From Novosphingobium sediminis (GTDB lineage: Bacteria > Pseudomonadota > Alphaproteobacteria > Sphingomonadales > Sphingomonadaceae): a stretch of DNA of 64,000 nt. This document shows positions 7,397 through 14,689 of this stretch, piece by piece. The stretch is taken from NCBI RefSeq assembly GCF_007991615.1, contig NZ_BJYR01000016.1:110548-174547 (forward strand). The letters run 5' to 3'. The notes below the pieces were generated by a model. The model was given only the letters and a program-made list of their open reading frames with translations, did not search any database and was not told where the DNA came from. How positions within the stretch are numbered: position 1 is the stretch's first letter; each line of letters opens with the position of its first letter. A program made the translations under genes and the position numbers.

Positions 7397-8578
7397 ATGG
7401 ACATTCTGATTTTCTCGATTGAAGATGGGCGCTTCGGTCCGGCTCGCTTCCCGCAAATGTTGTATCAGGCAGGCCTGTCGGTCGCCGCGCTGTGCCCCAG
7501 CGACAATATCCTTGCGCAAAGCACGTACTTGCGCGCGCTGCATGCGTTGCCACCTTCGCGCAGCATCCGCTCGATCGCTGGGGCGCTTGCCAAGGTGATC
7601 GAGCATTCGCCGCCCAAACTGATCATTCCGGCCGACGAACAGGCTGTCATTGTGCTGCAGGCGCTGGCAGCAGGGCGCTGCAAATCGCTGATCCCGCCTT
7701 ATGCCAGGGCGATCATCGCCGCATCGCTTGGCAGCCCTGCCGGGTTTGACGCGAGCCTGTTCAAGTCCGACACGATGGCGCTCGCCCGCAGCCTCGGAAT
7801 TGCGGTGCCGGAGAGCCGGACCGTCGATACGCTCGAGGATGCCACGCACGCGGCGAGCGAACTGGGTTATCCCGTCTTTCTCAAGCAGTCTTTCAGCTGG
7901 GCCGGCCTTGGCGTGAATGCCTGCGCCGACGAAGCAGTTCTAAGCAAGGCGTTCAGGGAGGCCCGTCCGGCCATGGCGCGGCTCAAGGCACTGGCCCGAA
8001 AGCTCATCGGGCGAGACTGGTATCCCGTCGGCAAACCGATGGATGTGCAAAGTGCCATCTCCGGGCAATGCGCGATGTATTGCGGCCTCGCCTGGCGCGG
8101 CCAGCTTGTCGGCGGCTTTTCCGGGATAAGGGTCGAGCAACTGTGCACCAATGGGCCTAGCACGGTCGTGAAGCTGTGTGCACATGCAGGGATGGAGAAT
8201 GTGGCAAGGAAGATGGTGGAGGCGATGGGCCTTTCCGGCTTCTTCTCGTTTGACTTCATGATCCCGGCGGACACCGGTGAGGCGCTCCTCCTTGAATGCA
8301 ATCCGCGGCCGGTGCCGGTGCATCATCTCGGGCAGCATGTCGGAGTGGATCTTGCGGCTGCGTTGGCGCCGCTCCTTTCGGGAGAGGCGCCTGATCGTGA
8401 AATGCTCTCGGCAACCGGGGAACTCGACGTGGTGCTGTTTCCCTATGCGCTCAACGTGCAGCCGCAGGACAAGGGCCCTATGCTGGATGTTCCGCAAAGT
8501 GAGCCCGGACTGATCCGGCACGTGCAGGCCCGGCAACAAGCGCCGGCCATGGCAAGGAGCGAGTCCAGAGCCGCCTAA
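7397..8578 (+). CDS. ATP-grasp family enzyme of the EPS cluster
   Basis: 393 residues. The middle and C-terminal parts show an ATP-grasp fold: GYPVFLKQSFSWAGLGVN resembles the ATP-binding lysine/glycine-loop segment, and LLLECNPRPVPVHHLGQH the metal-binding Glu/Asn segment. The N-terminal ~110 residues resemble the pre-ATP-grasp domain of carbamoyl-phosphate-synthase-like ligases. Such enzymes join a carboxylate to an amine, or carbamoylate, with ATP. In an EPS cluster a plausible role is decoration of a sugar with an amino acid or similar acyl group, but that is inference. The start at 7397 follows AAAGGT and a sigma-54 promoter; an upstream in-frame extension would precede the promoter. A strong terminator follows. 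Confidence 0.82.
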   Translation: MDILIFSIEDGRFGPARFPQMLYQAGLSVAALCPSDNILAQSTYLRALHALPPSRSIRSIAGALAKVIEHSPPKLIIPADEQAVIVLQALAAGRCKSLIPPYARAIIAASLGSPAGFDASLFKSDTMALARSLGIAVPESRTVDTLEDATHAASELGYPVFLKQSFSWAGLGVNACADEAVLSKAFREARPAMARLKALARKLIGRDWYPVGKPMDVQSAISGQCAMYCGLAWRGQLVGGFSGIRVEQLCTNGPSTVVKLCAHAGMENVARKMVEAMGLSGFFSFDFMIPADTGEALLLECNPRPVPVHHLGQHVGVDLAAALAPLLSGEAPDREMLSATGELDVVLFPYALNVQPQDKGPMLDVPQSEPGLIRHVQARQQAPAMARSESRAA

Positions 8579-8646
8579 GGAAACCGTCACCGTAATTTGC
8601 CAATACGGTTCTAAATTCTATTATCGCGCCGTGTTTTGCATGGTGA

Positions 8647-8682
8647 GCGCGTCGGGCCAGTTCCGTGGCCCGGCGCGCTTTT
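8647..8682 (+). terminator. Rho-independent terminator after the ATP-grasp gene
   Basis: GCGCGTCGGGCCA (8647-8659) pairs with TGGCCCGGCGCGC (8666-8678) around a six-base loop, with one mismatch, followed by TTTT. The stem is long and GC-rich. It lies 69 bases after the ATP-grasp stop, isolating that gene as a monocistronic unit. Confidence 0.8.
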
Positions 8683-8850
8683 CGTCGTTCGCACGTCGGA
8701 CGCGGGGTCTAAGTAACATATTGGTAAGATTGTCTTTTTGCAAAGATCGCTGCACAACGCAAAAAGATCGCCTTTGCAGGGCGCTAAGAAGGTCATGCTG
8801 CAATCGATGGCATGTCACTCAAGCTTCTGAATTCATTGAAATATCCGAAA

Positions 8851-8866
8851 TGGCACATTTTCTGCG
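8851..8866 (+). promoter_or_regulatory. Sigma-54 (-24/-12) promoter for the GT26/sugar-transferase fusion gene
   Basis: The sequence TGGCACATTTTCTGCG has an intact -24 TGGCAC and a -12 GC at canonical spacing. An RNA start near 8876 leaves a ~24-base leader containing CAGGA just before the ATG at 8900. This rules out the upstream TTG (8867) as translation start. Confidence 0.72.
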
Positions 8867-8899
8867 TTGGGAACTGCATCACAATGCAGGATTTTCCCG

Positions 8900-10348
8900 A
8901 TGCTCAAACGATTTGATTCCGAGGCCCAGTTCGAACTGGCTGAAGCCCGCTCCTACCCCGGCGCACGCTTCACCCCGCTGCGCGATACGCTCCGCCAGAC
9001 TCCGCGCGCGCGGCTGTTCGATCTCGATCTCATGGTCTCGAGCCGCACCCACGTTGCCGAAGAGCTGGCCGCCATGGCCAAGTCCGGCGAGTGCGCCACC
9101 GTCCAGTTCATCAACGCGCACTGCATCAATCTCGCCCAGACGAACAGGTCATACCGCGAGGTGCTGAACCGCGCCGATTTTCTGTTGCCCGATGGCAGTG
9201 GCATGGCCATCGCCGCGCGCCTTGCCGGCAAGGAGCTTGGTGACAACCTCAACGGCACCGATCTTTTTCCCGAACTTTGCCGCAGCGCGGCGCAGCGCGG
9301 CCAAGCGATCTTTCTGCTTGGCGGCAAGCCGGGCATCGCCGAAGCGGCCGGGCAGGCCATGCGGGAGCGCTATCCGACGCTTACCGTCGCGGGGACCCGC
9401 CACGGCTACTGGAGCGCCAGTGAAGAAGATGACGTGGTCGCTGAGATCAATGCCTCCGGCGCGGCTATCGTGCTGGTCGGGCTGGGCGTGCCGACTCAGG
9501 AAATCTGGATCGACCGCATCCGCGACCGCCTGATGGCCCGCGTGGTGATGGGGGTCGGCGGGCTGTTCGACTATTACTCAGGGCGGATTCCCCGCGCGCC
9601 GATTGCAATGCGCAAGATCGGCTGCGAATGGGTCTGGCGTCTGGCTCAGGAGCCGCGCCGCCTTTTCGTCCGCTATCTGCTCGGCAATCCGCGCTTTCTC
9701 GCCGCTGCGGCGGTGCATGCCTGGCAGGCGCGTGGCCTGTCGGGTGAAGTGTCACTTGCTGTCAAGCACACCGTTGACCGCATCACCGCAGCTTTGGCGC
9801 TGCTTGTGCTGGCACCGCTGTTCCTGCTGGTGGCAGCGGCGATCCGTCTCGAGGATGGCGGGCCGGTGTTTTTTCGCCAGACCCGGATAGGCGCTAATGG
9901 ACGGCCCTTCCAGATGTGGAAGTTTCGCTCGATGGTGATCGATGCCGAGAGCGGGCTGGCCGCGATCCGTGCCCGATCTGAGCGCGACAGTATCTGCTTC
10001 AAGATGAAGCATGACCCTCGCGTCACGCGCGTTGGTGCACTCCTGCGGCGCCTTTCGCTCGATGAATTGCCGCAGCTGATCAATATTCTGGCCGGCGACA
10101 TGTCGGTCGTAGGGCCCCGCCCGGCATTGCCGCGCGAAGTGATCGATTATCAGCCCGGTGCCCGTGCGCGGTTGCTCGGCAAGCCCGGTCTCACCTGCAC
10201 CTGGCAGGTCAGCGGGCGGGCCGACGTTTCCTTCGAGCAGCAGGTCGAACTGGACGTTTCCTACTTGCGCACGCGCTCGCTGCTGGCGGATCTGGCGCTG
10301 ATCCTGCGCACTGTGCCTGCGGTGATCACCGCACGCGGCGCTTATTGA
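8900..10348 (+). CDS. WecG/TagA/CpsF (GT26) glycosyltransferase fused to a bacterial sugar (priming) transferase
   Basis: 482 residues with two enzymes in one chain. Residues ~40-245 are a GT26 domain: NAHCINLAQ, LLPDGSGMAIA, NGTDLFP, LLGGKPG and VGLGVPTQEIWI match UDP-ManNAc-transferase family motifs. After a linker, one membrane segment (ITAALALLVLAPLFLLVAAAI, about 300-320) leads into a polyprenyl-phosphate sugar-phosphotransferase domain with VFFRQTRIG, MWKFRSM, DELPQLINI and MSVVGPRPALP. The C-terminal half would load the first sugar phosphate onto undecaprenyl phosphate, and the N-terminal half could add the second sugar. The start at 8900 is fixed by the promoter and CAGGA. The stop overlaps the convergent Hpt gene by 7 bases. 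Confidence 0.92.
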   Translation: MLKRFDSEAQFELAEARSYPGARFTPLRDTLRQTPRARLFDLDLMVSSRTHVAEELAAMAKSGECATVQFINAHCINLAQTNRSYREVLNRADFLLPDGSGMAIAARLAGKELGDNLNGTDLFPELCRSAAQRGQAIFLLGGKPGIAEAAGQAMRERYPTLTVAGTRHGYWSASEEDDVVAEINASGAAIVLVGLGVPTQEIWIDRIRDRLMARVVMGVGGLFDYYSGRIPRAPIAMRKIGCEWVWRLAQEPRRLFVRYLLGNPRFLAAAAVHAWQARGLSGEVSLAVKHTVDRITAALALLVLAPLFLLVAAAIRLEDGGPVFFRQTRIGANGRPFQMWKFRSMVIDAESGLAAIRARSERDSICFKMKHDPRVTRVGALLRRLSLDELPQLINILAGDMSVVGPRPALPREVIDYQPGARARLLGKPGLTCTWQVSGRADVSFEQQVELDVSYLRTRSLLADLALILRTVPAVITARGAY

Positions 10349-10668
10349 GGAATGAGCGGAGCGGCAATCGCCAGTACGGCGGTGATTGTCGCTTCGATGC
10401 AATCTTGAAAACGGGCGCGCGCTTCGGGGGGCCGCAAGTCGCCGCCCGCATGCTGCATGACCGAGTCTGCGCCGAAGTTGGCGCACAGCCCCTTGAGCGA
10501 ATGACGCGCGCGGCGGACCGCTTCAGGATCCTCCGCCACCACCGCTTCCAGCAGCCGCAAGCTCCATTCGCGAAGGTCTGACGCGGTCGCCTCGCACAGC
10601 GGCGCGACGACTTCCGGGGGCAGCGCCTCGAACTGGCTGAGGGTCAGTTCGCGATCAATCAGGTCCAT
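10342..10668 (-). CDS. Hpt (histidine phosphotransfer) domain protein
   Basis: 108 residues, an all-helical phosphotransfer module with the phosphorylatable His56 in RARHSLKGLCANFG. It would shuttle phosphate between the receiver of the hybrid kinase encoded just upstream (59 bases away) and a final response regulator. No other partner is in this operon, so the sigma-54 activator at 17585 is the nearest candidate acceptor (inference). The third gene of the H-NOX operon. Its 3' end overlaps the convergent fusion glycosyltransferase gene by 7 bases. Confidence 0.88.
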   Translation of the reverse strand: MDLIDRELTLSQFEALPPEVVAPLCEATASDLREWSLRLLEAVVAEDPEAVRRARHSLKGLCANFGADSVMQHAGGDLRPPEARARFQDCIEATITAVLAIAAPLIPQ

Positions 10669-10727
10669 GCACGCCTTGCCTCATGTGAATGCGGGTGAAG
10701 TGTTCGCCGTGCCAGACCGGCCAGCGC

Positions 10728-12650
10728 CTAATGCGCGATACCGTTTGCGGCGGGAATGGCCAGCGCCCGGCTCATCGCCCGATAGAGATCATCGATCACG
10801 ATCGGCTTGGCCACGCTGTCGTTCGCCCCGGCCGCCATCATCGGTTCCAGCTCCTCGGGCCGCGTGAACGCGGTGAGCGCGACGATCGGAAGATCGGCCA
10901 TCGCGCCCGGCAGTGCCCTGATCCGGCGAGTAGCCTCGGGCCCGTCCATGACCGGCATGGCCATGTCCATCAGCACCAGATCGAAGGGCTCACCCGAAAC
11001 CACGGCATCGAGCGCCTGCTGCCCGTCTGCCACGACGCGGACCTCGCAGCCCAGCTTGCGCAGGCATCCTTCGACGACGATCCGGTTCGTTGCCAGATCT
11101 TCGGCAACCAAAACGCGCGGTGCCCGGCCGCCTGATCCTGCGAAGGACCGGACGGCCGGGTTTGCGACCCGTTTGGGCACGGGGATGCGGGTGACGGGAA
11201 TTTCGAACCAGAAGCAGCTGCCGTGCGCGGCATCGTCCACGCCGATGCGGCCGCCCATCACTTCGATGATGCGCTGGCAGATCGCGAGGCCAAGACCGGC
11301 ACCGCCCGGTTCGCTGCCCAACAAATTCAGCTGGTTGAACTCGATGAACAGTTCGGCGCGGCGGTGGGCAGGAATGCCGATGCCGGTATCGATGACTTCG
11401 GTCCGCAGCCAGCCGTTTGGCAGCACGCGGGTTTTCACCATCACGCCGCCTTCGCTGGTATACTTGATCGCATTGCTCAGCATGTTGTCGATCAACTGGC
11501 GCAGCCGTACGCTGTCCGCCTCGACCCATGTCGGTGTATCGGCGGCGAGCACGATATCGAGCGAGAGGCTTTTCTCGTGTGCGAGGTGGCGCCAGAAATC
11601 GGTGCCGTCGGTCAGGACCTCGACCAGATTGGTCGGCCCGGGGTTGAGGGCCAGCTTGCCAGCCTCGGCACGGGCAAGATCGATGATATCGTTGAGCAGG
11701 ACTCGCAGTTGATCCCCGCTTGAGCGCACCAGCGCCAGCGTCCGCCGCTGCTCTGCCGTCAGGGTGCTTTCGTCGAACAGATCGAGCATCCCGATCACGC
11801 CGTTGAGCGGCGTGCGGATATCGTGGCTCATCATCGCGAGGAACCGCGATTTCGCATCATTGGCGAGGTCCGCCTGCTCGCGCGCGACAAGCAGAGCCTC
11901 GTTGAGCCGCTCGAGGTCTTCAAGCCGCTGCAGTTCCCGCGTGCGCAGTGCAGCGGCCTCGTTGTCAGCGCGTACCTGCCGGGTAATGTCTTGCACGGTG
12001 ACGAAGATCATCGCCGGCTTGCACTGGCTGTCGACCTGGAACTGCGCCATCACGCACAGCGAACGCACGCCTTCGCCTTCGTTGATGCCATCGCCGCCGG
12101 GGCAACGGACTTCGATGCGATACTCGCGCATGGCTTCTTCGCAGGGGCCCGGCGATCCCTGGCAGGGCTGCCCGTCGTATCGGGTGCAGTGCTCACGATC
12201 CAGCCGCGCAAGCAGTTCGCCGTGCATCCAATCCAGCATGCGCCGACGATCCTCGTGTAGGAGGCGCCGTACCAGCGTACGATAGGTCTTTACCGAGGAC
12301 CCCGGCTCGAGCCCGATCATGACCTGAACTTGCGGCGAGAGTTCCAGTTGCTGGCGCTTGATATCCCACAGCATCGTCCCGAAGCCTGCCACGCGCTGCG
12401 CATCCAGCAACTGGCGGGTGCGGCGCTCGAGGCTTGTGCTCAGGCTGTCTTGCCGTGCGGTCAGTTCGTTGTTGGCCGCCGCCAGGACGCGGCTCTTCTG
12501 TTCGAGCAGGTGTTCCGCCGCAGCCCGCGCCGCTTCCGCGCGCGCCAGTCGCCGCTCAAGCAGGGCGATCTGCGCTTCGGGGCTGACCGGCTCGATCGCG
12601 GCCGCAATGTCTTGCGGCACAGCGAAACGGGAGAGGGGGGATCCTGGCAT
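10728..12650 (-). CDS. H-NOX-associated hybrid sensor histidine kinase
   Basis: 640 residues, no membrane segments, hence cytoplasmic. Order: coiled coil (about 25-85), PAS-like domain (about 85-235), HisKA with His276 in MMSHDIRTPLNGV, HATPase (about 375-490; DTGIGIP and GGAGLGLAIC), and receiver domain (about 512-625) with Asp562 in LVLMDMAMP. The PAS region contains a cysteine cluster, C155-x7-C163-x6-C170-x12-C183, preceded by His154, which could bind metal or sense redox. The ATG at 12650 lies 10 bases after the H-NOX stop. In known systems H-NOX binds such a kinase and NO binding changes its activity. The Hpt gene follows. Confidence 0.93.
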   Translation of the reverse strand: MPGSPLSRFAVPQDIAAAIEPVSPEAQIALLERRLARAEAARAAAEHLLEQKSRVLAAANNELTARQDSLSTSLERRTRQLLDAQRVAGFGTMLWDIKRQQLELSPQVQVMIGLEPGSSVKTYRTLVRRLLHEDRRRMLDWMHGELLARLDREHCTRYDGQPCQGSPGPCEEAMREYRIEVRCPGGDGINEGEGVRSLCVMAQFQVDSQCKPAMIFVTVQDITRQVRADNEAAALRTRELQRLEDLERLNEALLVAREQADLANDAKSRFLAMMSHDIRTPLNGVIGMLDLFDESTLTAEQRRTLALVRSSGDQLRVLLNDIIDLARAEAGKLALNPGPTNLVEVLTDGTDFWRHLAHEKSLSLDIVLAADTPTWVEADSVRLRQLIDNMLSNAIKYTSEGGVMVKTRVLPNGWLRTEVIDTGIGIPAHRRAELFIEFNQLNLLGSEPGGAGLGLAICQRIIEVMGGRIGVDDAAHGSCFWFEIPVTRIPVPKRVANPAVRSFAGSGGRAPRVLVAEDLATNRIVVEGCLRKLGCEVRVVADGQQALDAVVSGEPFDLVLMDMAMPVMDGPEATRRIRALPGAMADLPIVALTAFTRPEELEPMMAAGANDSVAKPIVIDDLYRAMSRALAIPAANGIAH

Positions 12651-12660
12651 CGCTGAACCC

Positions 12661-13215
12661 TTACCCTGATGACTGGGGCGCGGGCTTGCGCACAAGGAAC
12701 CGTGCCGCATGCGGTCCGGGCGAACCCTGATCACGCACGACTTCGAGATCATCGCCGAAATAGTCGATATAGCCGCGGACGAGGCCATGGGCGACATCGG
12801 CCAGCGGTCGGTGCGAGCCGTAGCTGACGGTCAATTCCTCGCCATCGATGACCACCACGATGCTGGGGGTGCGCGCATCGGGGTAGAGCTTGGTAACTTC
12901 GCGGTGATGCTGTCCGTCGACATCGCGCAGGAACGTGACCGCGTCGGTATATCCCTCGAACATCTCCGGATAGATTTCCATGAACCGGCTCGCCAGCCAG
13001 AAGCCATAGCTGTCGGCAAGGACGGCAACCGGCTTGCTCGATATCTCGGACAGCGCGCCAAGCATCGCCAGCGCGTCGGTATGGGGATAGTTCCCGACAG
13101 TCGTATACACGCCGTCGCCGGGAAGGTTTGAGCGCACGATGACCGCATCCGCGATGGCGGGCGAGAACGCCTGCTCGATCCATCGAACCATTTCGGCAAT
13201 GATGACACCCTTCAT
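12661..13215 (-). CDS. H-NOX heme nitric-oxide-binding sensor
   Basis: 184 residues, the usual H-NOX length, beginning with the family-typical MKGVI. The proximal heme ligand aligns with His104 (QHHREVTKLYP), and the porphyrin-propionate motif YxSxR is present as Y132-G-S134-H-R136. The position equivalent to Tyr140, which stabilises bound O2 in O2-binding members, is Val141, so this should be an NO-selective sensor (inference from family knowledge). An in-frame ATG at 13233 exists but the 13215 start fits the family. The gene heads an H-NOX / hybrid kinase / Hpt operon set inside the EPS locus and has its own sigma-54 type promoter. Confidence 0.93.
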   Translation of the reverse strand: MKGVIIAEMVRWIEQAFSPAIADAVIVRSNLPGDGVYTTVGNYPHTDALAMLGALSEISSKPVAVLADSYGFWLASRFMEIYPEMFEGYTDAVTFLRDVDGQHHREVTKLYPDARTPSIVVVIDGEELTVSYGSHRPLADVAHGLVRGYIDYFGDDLEVVRDQGSPGPHAARFLVRKPAPQSSG

Positions 13216-13263
13216 TCCGAATCCCCGGTCCATGCGATCAAGCGGCGCATTCCAAACTGGTTA

Positions 13264-13279
13264 AGCAAATCACATGCCA
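13264..13279 (-). promoter_or_regulatory. Sigma-54 (-24/-12) promoter for the H-NOX operon
   Basis: Read on the minus strand the sequence is TGGCATGTGATTTGCT, one mismatch from TGGCACG-N4-TTGCW, with a perfect -12 TTGCT. The inferred RNA start is near 13253, 38 bases before the H-NOX ATG. Three palindromic sites lie 86-127 bases upstream, typical enhancer distance. Confidence 0.72.
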
Positions 13280-13332
13280 TCTGGCGGTTTGGGCTATTCC
13301 AGCGGCTGCGGGCCATTTTTTGGCCGCTCTCT

Positions 13333-13386
13333 TTGCATTTTGGGAGAGCGTTCTTTGCATAATGCAACGAACTTTGCATTATGCAA
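13333..13386. promoter_or_regulatory. Three palindromic enhancer-like sites upstream of the H-NOX operon
   Basis: Sites at 13333-13345 (TTGCATTTTGGGA, one arm degenerate), 13355-13367 (TTGCATAATGCAA, perfect) and 13374-13386 (TTGCATTATGCAA, perfect). Centres are 22 and 19 bases apart. The third ends 1 base before the stop codon of the polymerase/ligase gene. The set matches the GCA-N3-TGC palindromes at 7206-7281 and 17422-17480. Confidence 0.7.
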
Positions 13387-13387
13387 A

Positions 13388-14689
13388 TCATTGCAGGGCT
13401 TCGCCGGCCTCGCCGGACGCACCTTTGCTGCGCTGAAGCCGCAGCGCGATGCCCAGTGCGAGCAGCGCCGGCCATGAGATATAGACCAGCACCTCGAGGT
13501 TTTCGCCGAAACTGTAGAGCCAGTAGGTGAGGATCATCGATAGCGCGAGCCGCCCGTGGCGACCCCCGGCCGCAGCCGCAACGCAGCCGACGAGCGAGAG
13601 GACCATGGGTATGCCGAGCGCGATCACGCCCAGCAGCCCCTTTACGTAAAGCAGGCCGTACCAGCTGTGGTGGCTCCCGATCGGCATGTATTCGACCAGA
13701 TGGGGGCCGCGTTCGACGATCCCGTGGCCGAACCAGTACGCTTCGTGCTGCCACCGCTCGACCGCGATCCGGCCGAGCGTGGCGCGGACGCGAGAGGATG
13801 ATGCGCGCGCACCGTTGAAGCTGCTCGAAGCCTGTTCGCTGAGCGCCGCAAGCTGCGGCAGCAGCCAACCGGCCACCAGCGTGAGTGGCGCCAGCGTAAA
13901 CCAGGTGTGCGCTTTTGCGAGCCTTCCCGCGATTGCGGCGAGGGGAATGACGATCGCCAGCGCGACCAGCGCCATGCGTGATTGCGAAAGCAGCGCCATC
14001 AGCACGCTCGCGGTATAACCGGTCCAGCGCCACGGTGCTGACCGTTCTTCGCGCGCGATGAGGAAGTGGATCATCGCGACCATCCCCGCCGCCGGAGACC
14101 AAGGCGCGAAGAACTGCCAGCGCGGCGTGCCGATTTCAGGATCGATAGTGTAAAGCACCACGGCGAAGAATTCGTCGCTGGCACCGCCGAGGACCTTCAG
14201 GGGCGAGACCCACAGGATTGACGGGAGGTGGATGAAGGGCGCGGCCAGGAGCAGCGGCATCAGGATCATAGTCTGGAGGCTCAAACGGCAGACCGCGCGC
14301 GCCAGAGCGCTCAGCCGGATCGGCAAGACATAGCCCGCGAACGGGAAGAGCCCGAGCAAGGCCCAACCCTTTGCCCAGCCGGCGGCCGACTTGACCGTCT
14401 GCGCGCTGCCAAGGCTGAATTCGGCATGTGCGACAAGCAGGATCACCAGCATCGCGGCCATGCCCAGCAGCCAGGCCCAGATCTGGATCGGCAGAGGAGC
14501 AGGGCGCTCGGCCTCGGGCAGGACAGGCGCCAGATAGCAGGCGCGCGCCGCCATGATGGCCAGCGCCCAGCCCAGCAGCGGGCCAGCCAGGTAGAGCCCG
14601 CCGACCAGCCAGAGCCAATAGCTCCCGCCAATCGTGAAGGCGATCAGGCGCTCTGCAGCATTCGGCGCAGGATCGGTTGGCGCAGCCAT
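13388..14689 (-). CDS. O-antigen polymerase/ligase-like membrane protein (Wzy-type)
   Basis: 433 residues with about 10-11 hydrophobic helices and a large loop before the last helices (EYMPIGSHHSWYGLLYVKGL), the arrangement of Wzy polymerases and WaaL ligases. The GSHHSWYG segment resembles the conserved N/SHN-like loop of the O-antigen ligase family. It would polymerise flipped repeat units on the periplasmic side. The ATG at 14689 gives a 46-base overlap with the chain-length gene; a longer upstream frame is antisense-like and Arg/Pro-rich. Last gene of the wza-wzc-wzy type operon. Confidence 0.85.
   Translation of the reverse strand: MAAPTDPAPNAAERLIAFTIGGSYWLWLVGGLYLAGPLLGWALAIMAARACYLAPVLPEAERPAPLPIQIWAWLLGMAAMLVILLVAHAEFSLGSAQTVKSAAGWAKGWALLGLFPFAGYVLPIRLSALARAVCRLSLQTMILMPLLLAAPFIHLPSILWVSPLKVLGGASDEFFAVVLYTIDPEIGTPRWQFFAPWSPAAGMVAMIHFLIAREERSAPWRWTGYTASVLMALLSQSRMALVALAIVIPLAAIAGRLAKAHTWFTLAPLTLVAGWLLPQLAALSEQASSSFNGARASSSRVRATLGRIAVERWQHEAYWFGHGIVERGPHLVEYMPIGSHHSWYGLLYVKGLLGVIALGIPMVLSLVGCVAAAAGGRHGRLALSMILTYWLYSFGENLEVLVYISWPALLALGIALRLQRSKGASGEAGEALQ

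Larger units (their letters stand above)
8579..8899. other. 321-base intergenic region: terminator plus sigma-54 promoter
   Basis: The first third holds the terminator of the ATP-grasp gene and the last 50 bases hold a sigma-54 promoter. Between them is a relatively AT-rich stretch with two direct repeats related to GCAAA(AA)GATCGC (near 8747 and 8761). No clean copy of the GCA-N3-TGC palindrome found elsewhere in the locus was seen. Short in-frame reading possibilities across it do not look coding. Confidence 0.6.

Noticed and set aside
8631..9167. Protein-coding frame over the 8.6-9.1 kb interval in another phase
   Set aside because: It crosses the terminator and promoter and then runs out of phase inside the GT26 domain, with Ser/Arg/Pro-rich shadow composition.
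13000..13215. H-NOX without its proximal heme histidine
   Set aside because: A first alignment around residues 70-75 (YGFWLA) suggested His replaced by Trp. The correct proximal ligand lies in the later helix before KLYP, where His104 is present.
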